From positions 1 to 10,843 of the forward strand of contig JAFTRB010000175.1 in the NCBI GenBank assembly GCA_017462445.1: a stretch of 10,843 nucleotides of DNA, written 5' to 3'. Source of the DNA: Clostridia bacterium. Lineage in GTDB: Bacteria; Bacillota_A; Clostridia; Oscillospirales; CAG-272. Every line of letters starts with the position of its first letter. The stretch's first letter is position 1. A program made the translations under genes and the position numbers. Shown here one piece after another: positions 8,230-10,843 of this stretch. The notes below the pieces were generated by a model, which was given only the letters and a program-made list of their open reading frames with translations, was not told the DNA's origin and made no database searches.

Positions 8230-8260
8230 TATAAAAGGGCAAAAAAGCAAAAATGATGTG

Positions 8261-8296
8261 TTGACAATCCTCTATTATTGGGGTATAATAAAGAAA
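8261..8296 (+). promoter_or_regulatory. Consensus sigma-A promoter of nagA
   Basis: TTGACA (8261-8266) and TATAAT (8284-8289) are both perfect consensus hexamers, separated by the optimal 17 bases. The start should fall near 8296, leaving a leader of under 20 bases that contains only the GGAGG ribosome binding site. A promoter this strong with so short a leader suggests high expression, unless a repressor acts on it. I see no clear operator palindrome. Confidence 0.9.
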
Positions 8297-8312
8297 AAAC
8301 ATCGGAGGCAAT

Positions 8313-9365
8313 ATGAAGGCTATTAAAAATGTTAAACTGAACGGTGTCTTGACCGATATAACGGTTGACGGGGGCACGATCGCGGGCATCGGCAAAACCG
8401 AGCTTGAGGGCGTAGACTTCGGCGGCGCAAGAATATTCCCCGGTCTTATTGATATACACAGTCACGGCTGTATGGGCTTTGATGCCTCGGTCGGCGGTAT
8501 ACCCGAGATGGCGGATTGGCAGCTCGCCCACGGCATTACCACCTGGTATCCCACCACAATGACGGTGAGCGTCGATGATATCATAAAAGCGACTATGATA
8601 GATCTCCCCCTGGGACACGGAGCAAATATTCCCGGCTTCCACCTCGAGGGTCCCTTTATTAATATCGCGCTCAAGGGCGCTCAAAACGGAGAATATGTCA
8701 TTCCCCCGACAATGAAGCTTATAAAGAAATGCAGGAATGTTAAGATGGTAACAGTTGCCCCGGAGGTTGAGGGCGCTCTTGATTTCATCCGTGAGTGTCC
8801 CGCGGTAGTGGCAATAGGACACACCACCTGCGACTATGACACAGCAATGGCGGCCTTCGCCGCAGGCGCGAAATCCTTGACACACACCTTTAACTGTATG
8901 CCCGGCATTCACCACCGCAATCCCGGCCCTATCCCGGCAGGAGCTGACAGCGGCGCATATGCTCAGCTCATCACCGATGGCGTACATATCCACCCAAGCG
9001 TTGTAAGAATGCTCTACAAGCTCTACGGCCCCGAGCATATAACCATAATCAGCGACTCCATTCAGGCGACCGATGTAGGCGACGGGGATTATATCTTCGG
9101 CGGTATTCCGATCACCGTTAAGAACGGAACGGCAAGAACCGCGGGAGGAAACCTCGCCGGCTCTACGACCTGTCTGTTTGACTGCGTAAGATGCGCAATA
9201 GATATGGGAATTCCCACCGAGGATGCGGTAATGATGGCATCCACCACCCCGGCAACCCTTATGGGGCTCAACAAGGGCAAAATCGAGATCGGCTACGATG
9301 CTGACTTTATCATTGTAGATGACGACTTCAACCTGATCAAGGCAATCGCAAGGGGCGAATTCTGA
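8313..9365 (+). CDS. nagA: N-acetylglucosamine-6-phosphate deacetylase
   Basis: Encodes 350 residues, slightly shorter than the roughly 380 of the E. coli enzyme. It removes acetate from GlcNAc-6-phosphate in the cytoplasm to give glucosamine-6-phosphate, for amino sugar use or cell-wall recycling. The start has GGAGG four bases before the ATG. Amidohydrolase-fold signatures are all present: HSH metal motif (H49, H51), HLEGPF (110-115, metal ligand E112), metal histidines H170 (AIGHT) and H191 (THTFN), substrate histidine H225 (DGVHIH) and the catalytic aspartate D248 (ISDS). The HHRNPGPIPAG segment (200-210) replaces the usual HHREPG-type loop, and NLAGSTT (290-296) is conserved. No nagB or transport gene lies beside it in this window. 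tcdA follows on the same strand after 100 bases. Confidence 0.95.
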   Translation: MKAIKNVKLNGVLTDITVDGGTIAGIGKTELEGVDFGGARIFPGLIDIHSHGCMGFDASVGGIPEMADWQLAHGITTWYPTTMTVSVDDIIKATMIDLPLGHGANIPGFHLEGPFINIALKGAQNGEYVIPPTMKLIKKCRNVKMVTVAPEVEGALDFIRECPAVVAIGHTTCDYDTAMAAFAAGAKSLTHTFNCMPGIHHRNPGPIPAGADSGAYAQLITDGVHIHPSVVRMLYKLYGPEHITIISDSIQATDVGDGDYIFGGIPITVKNGTARTAGGNLAGSTTCLFDCVRCAIDMGIPTEDAVMMASTTPATLMGLNKGKIEIGYDADFIIVDDDFNLIKAIARGEF

Positions 9366-9397
9366 TTTATTTGTCAACAATAGTTTACATATTATCT

Positions 9398-9433
9398 GTG
9401 GCACACCCGTTTTAATTTAACACGGTGTGCCAC
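9398..9433. repeat. Perfect 10-bp inverted repeat between nagA and tcdA
   Basis: GTGGCACACC (9398-9407) is exactly mirrored by GGTGTGCCAC (9424-9433), and a weaker GTT/AAC pairing lies inside. The arms are GC-rich but neither strand has a T run after them, so it is a poor classical terminator. It ends 32 bases before the tcdA start. It could be an operator, an mRNA processing or stability hairpin, or an inefficient terminator. I found no convincing tcdA promoter in the gap. Confidence 0.6.
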
Positions 9434-9465
9434 TTCGCCAAGAAAAACAGCAAACAGGAGTTATA

Positions 9466-10164
9466 ATGGAGAGGTTTACAGACAGAACCGAGATGATGCT
9501 TGGAGAGGAAGCGATTACACGGCTGAAGGGCGCTCATGTCGCCGTCTTCGGTATTGGCGGTGTCGGCGGATATGCCACCGAGGCGCTGGCTCGGGCGGGC
9601 ATCGGAAGGCTGACGCTGATAGATGCCGACCGCGTGTCTATAAGCAATATCAACAGGCAAATAATCGCCACCCATTCCACGGTGGGTATGCCCAAGGTGG
9701 AGGCTGCAAAAGCCCGCCTTTTGGATATCAACCCCGATATCAGAATAGATGTCCGTCAGCTCTTCTTCGACAATGACACACTTCCCCTCTTCGATTTCTC
9801 CTCCTTCACCTATGTCATCGATGCCATCGATACCCTGAGGCAAAAGCTCCTGCTTATCGAGAGCGCCACCCGTCAGGGCTGCAAAATCATTTCGGCAATG
9901 GGGGCGGGTAACAAGCTGGACCCGACTCGCTTCCGCGTGTCGGACATCTACAAGACCTCCGGCGATCCTCTCGCCAGGGCGGTCCGCACCGAGCTGAGAA
10001 AGCGTGGCATCAACCGCCTGAAGGTCGTTTACTCCGACGAGCAGCCAACAAATCCCACAGGTATCCGCACTCCCGGCAGCCTATCCTTCGTTCCCTCGAT
10101 AATGGGACTTATTATCGCAGGCGAGGTAATCAAGGACATCGCTCTTCCACCGAAACAGGACTAA
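9466..10164 (+). CDS. tcdA: tRNA threonylcarbamoyladenosine dehydratase (TcdA/CsdL)
   Basis: Encodes 232 residues. The start at 9466 has AGGAG six bases upstream; an earlier in-frame GTG at 9427 lies inside the inverted repeat and has no ribosome binding site. TcdA uses ATP to cyclise t6A37 in ANN-decoding tRNAs to the cyclic form. Family marks are RFTDRTEMMLG at 3-13, the nucleotide-binding GIGGVG loop (29-34), IDADRVSISNINRQ (52-65), the VIDAIDT segment with D119 and D122 (117-123), and the TcdA-typical AMGAGNKLDPTRF (144-156). It lacks the longer C-terminal extension of the 268-residue E. coli protein. Other ThiF/MoeB/HesA E1-like enzymes are the main alternative, but the N- and C-terminal motifs fit TcdA. 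Its neighbours, tRNA-Lys and tRNA-Asn, are both ANN-decoding tRNAs that normally carry t6A. Confidence 0.93.
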   Translation: MERFTDRTEMMLGEEAITRLKGAHVAVFGIGGVGGYATEALARAGIGRLTLIDADRVSISNINRQIIATHSTVGMPKVEAAKARLLDINPDIRIDVRQLFFDNDTLPLFDFSSFTYVIDAIDTLRQKLLLIESATRQGCKIISAMGAGNKLDPTRFRVSDIYKTSGDPLARAVRTELRKRGINRLKVVYSDEQPTNPTGIRTPGSLSFVPSIMGLIIAGEVIKDIALPPKQD

Positions 10165-10187
10165 ACCGCCCCTCTCACGCACACGAT

Positions 10188-10215
10188 TTGCAATATTTTC
10201 TTGAATATTTATAAT
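10188..10215 (+). promoter_or_regulatory. Upstream promoter (P1) of the tRNA pair
   Basis: TTGCAA (10188-10193) and TATAAT (10210-10215) are separated by 16 bases. It lies 20-50 bases after the tcdA stop and directs transcription into the tRNAs. It uses the same -35 hexamer as the downstream promoter. Confidence 0.5.
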
Positions 10216-10231
10216 TTGCATTGCATTTTTT

Positions 10232-10280
10232 GTTTTTTTATAAAAAACCTATTGCAAAATATAAATGCTTGTGCTATAAT
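10232..10280 (+). promoter_or_regulatory. Main tRNA promoter (P2) with AT-rich upstream element
   Basis: TTGCAA (10252-10257), a 17-base spacer ending in TGC, and TATAAT (10275-10280) make an extended -10 promoter about 21 bases before the tRNA-Lys 5' end. Immediately upstream is a T-run/A-run palindrome (GTTTTTT 10232-10238 and AAAAAAC 10242-10248), in the place where an UP element for strong stable-RNA promoters would be. Confidence 0.8.
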
Positions 10281-10301
10281 AGTCAACGCGTTGAGAGAAA
10301 T

Positions 10302-10377
10302 GCACCTCTAGCTCAGTTGGTAGAGCAACTGACTCTTAATCAGTGGGTCCAGGGTTCGAGTCCCTGGAGGTGCACCA
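10302..10377 (+). tRNA. tRNA-Lys (anticodon CTT)
   Basis: The full cloverleaf is visible. The acceptor stem pairs GCACCTC with GAGGTGC, with A73 and an encoded CCA. The D-stem is GCTC/GAGC, the anticodon stem ACTGA/TCAGT with loop CTCTTAA gives anticodon CTT, and the T-stem is CAGGG/CCCTG with loop TTCGAGT. It has 76 bases and no mismatches. Confidence 0.97.
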
Positions 10378-10382
10378 GCTAT

Positions 10383-10458
10383 TCCTCGATAGCTCAGTCG
10401 GTAGAGCGCATGACTGTTAATCATGATGTCACTGGTTCGAGCCCAGTTCGGGGAGCCA
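10383..10458 (+). tRNA. tRNA-Asn (anticodon GTT)
   Basis: The acceptor stem pairs TCCTCGA with TCGGGGA (one T-G wobble), with G73 and an encoded CCA. The D-stem is GCTC/GAGC, the anticodon stem CATGA/TCATG with loop CTGTTAA gives anticodon GTT, and the T-stem is ACTGG/CCAGT with loop TTCGAGC. It begins five bases after tRNA-Lys, so both come from one precursor. Confidence 0.97.
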
Positions 10459-10487
10459 AAGCAGTTCTGAAAGGAACTGCTTTTTTT
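10459..10487 (+). terminator. Intrinsic terminator of the tRNA operon
   Basis: GCAGTTC (10461-10467) pairs with GAACTGC (10474-10480) across a six-base loop, and TTTTTTT follows directly. Outer A-T pairs lengthen the stem. Confidence 0.92.
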
Positions 10488-10490
10488 GCG

Positions 10491-10788
10491 CTCTCCGGGC
10501 TTTCGGGCTCGGGCCGATGGCATCGTGATTAGTTATATGCTCTAGCGACTGGGCGTAGCGAAGTCAGTAGCACTGCGAAACCGCCCAAAGCAATGGAGTA
10601 AGCACAACGACTATGCGCATTACCGCTTGCGGTATATTGCCAAACGAGCAGATGATAGTTATCCATAGTACGAAACGGCGCAATTGCCGCAAATACGCCG
10701 CGAGTGGCAAAAGGTGGAGAGACGTGCGCATGACTGTGAGTTTATTGTCGAGTTTTTGGGCTAGGGACGGTGATTATGCGAAAACATA
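10491..10788. other. Unassigned GC-richer sequence with many short inverted repeats; no convincing gene
   Basis: About 300 bases with no start codon supported by a ribosome binding site. Small stems include CGATG/CATCG (10516-10526), GGGCG (10549-10553) with CGCCC (about 10581-10585), GC.ACTG with CAGT.GC around 10544-10572, and TACCG/CGGTA around 10622-10635. TGCGCAT occurs twice, near 10614 and 10725. It is clearly less AT-rich than other spacers in this window. A 59-codon open frame (10613-10792) and a shorter overlapping one are present but have no supporting signals. It could be a structured RNA, a dispersed repeat or a decayed element. Confidence 0.4.
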
Positions 10789-10824
10789 TTAGAAATAATA
10801 CCGTTTTGTGATATAATAGAATAA
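10789..10824 (+). promoter_or_regulatory. Extended -10 promoter directed out of the window
   Basis: TATAAT (10812-10817) is preceded by TGA, which makes an extended -10. The best -35 at 17 bases is a weak TTAGAA (10789-10794). The start would be near 10824, with the gene or RNA to the right of the window. Confidence 0.5.
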
Positions 10825-10843
10825 AAGCCGATGCGCTGTGAAA

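Noticed and set aside
8153..8395. N-terminal extension of yifB by 81 residues
   Set aside because: It covers the yifB promoter and part of nagA. The conserved family N-terminus begins at 8152 with a good ribosome binding site.
8226..9404. A 392-codon minus-strand frame antisense to nagA
   Set aside because: nagA has all its active-site motifs, a consensus promoter and a ribosome binding site. The antisense frame has none of these.
10221..10532. Plus- and minus-strand open frames across the tRNA genes (LAQLVEQLTLNQW, GTRTLDPLIKSQLLY and WARTSDIMINSHALY type peptides)
   Set aside because: These are well-known false proteins that arise from translating tRNA genes. Both tRNAs are complete and explain the sequence.
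10613..10792. A 59-codon open frame in the right-hand non-coding region, and an overlapping frame ending in WQKVERRAHDCEFIVEFLG
   Set aside because: Neither has a ribosome binding site, the two frames compete, and the longer one has an unnatural arginine-rich composition. A remnant of an old gene is possible but not shown.
1..10843. CRISPR array, transposase, phage or toxin-antitoxin genes
   Set aside because: I looked for regularly spaced repeats, insertion-sequence ends and small paired genes on both strands and saw none.

Overview
The window looks like chromosomal DNA of a low-to-mid GC Gram-positive bacterium of the Clostridia, probably a gut or rumen lineage. This is inferred from strong AGGAG-type ribosome binding sites, near-consensus sigma-A promoters, intrinsic hairpin terminators, AT-rich spacers between moderately GC-rich genes, and the type of secreted proteins present. 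No species can be named from the sequence.

Left part (1-6600). The left edge carries the end of a rightward transcript with three consecutive hairpins and a terminator. Two very large genes follow on the minus strand, 249-3107 and 3443-6346. They encode paralogous secreted proteins of 952 and 967 residues that I do not recognise by function. Both have a signal peptide, a similar N-terminal motif, a LamG/concanavalin-like beta-sandwich in the first half, a long helical second half and an almost identical C-terminal tail. Each has its own extended -10 promoter and its own terminator, so they are separate transcription units that probably arose by tandem duplication.

Middle part (6556-9365). 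A YifB/ComM-type AAA+ ATPase gene (minus strand, own promoter and terminator) is divergent from nagA (plus strand), which encodes N-acetylglucosamine-6-phosphate deacetylase. A 160-base spacer holds a promoter for each.

Right part (9366-10843). tcdA (tRNA threonylcarbamoyladenosine dehydratase) follows nagA after a 100-base gap with a perfect 10-bp inverted repeat. A tRNA pair, Lys(CTT) and Asn(GTT), follows under two apparent tandem promoters and ends in a strong terminator. The last 355 bases hold no convincing gene. They are rich in small inverted repeats and end with a promoter directed out of the window.

The four recognisable functions (sugar amine catabolism, tRNA modification, tRNAs, a housekeeping ATPase) are ordinary. 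The unexplained part is the secreted paralog pair and the structured non-coding sequence at both edges.
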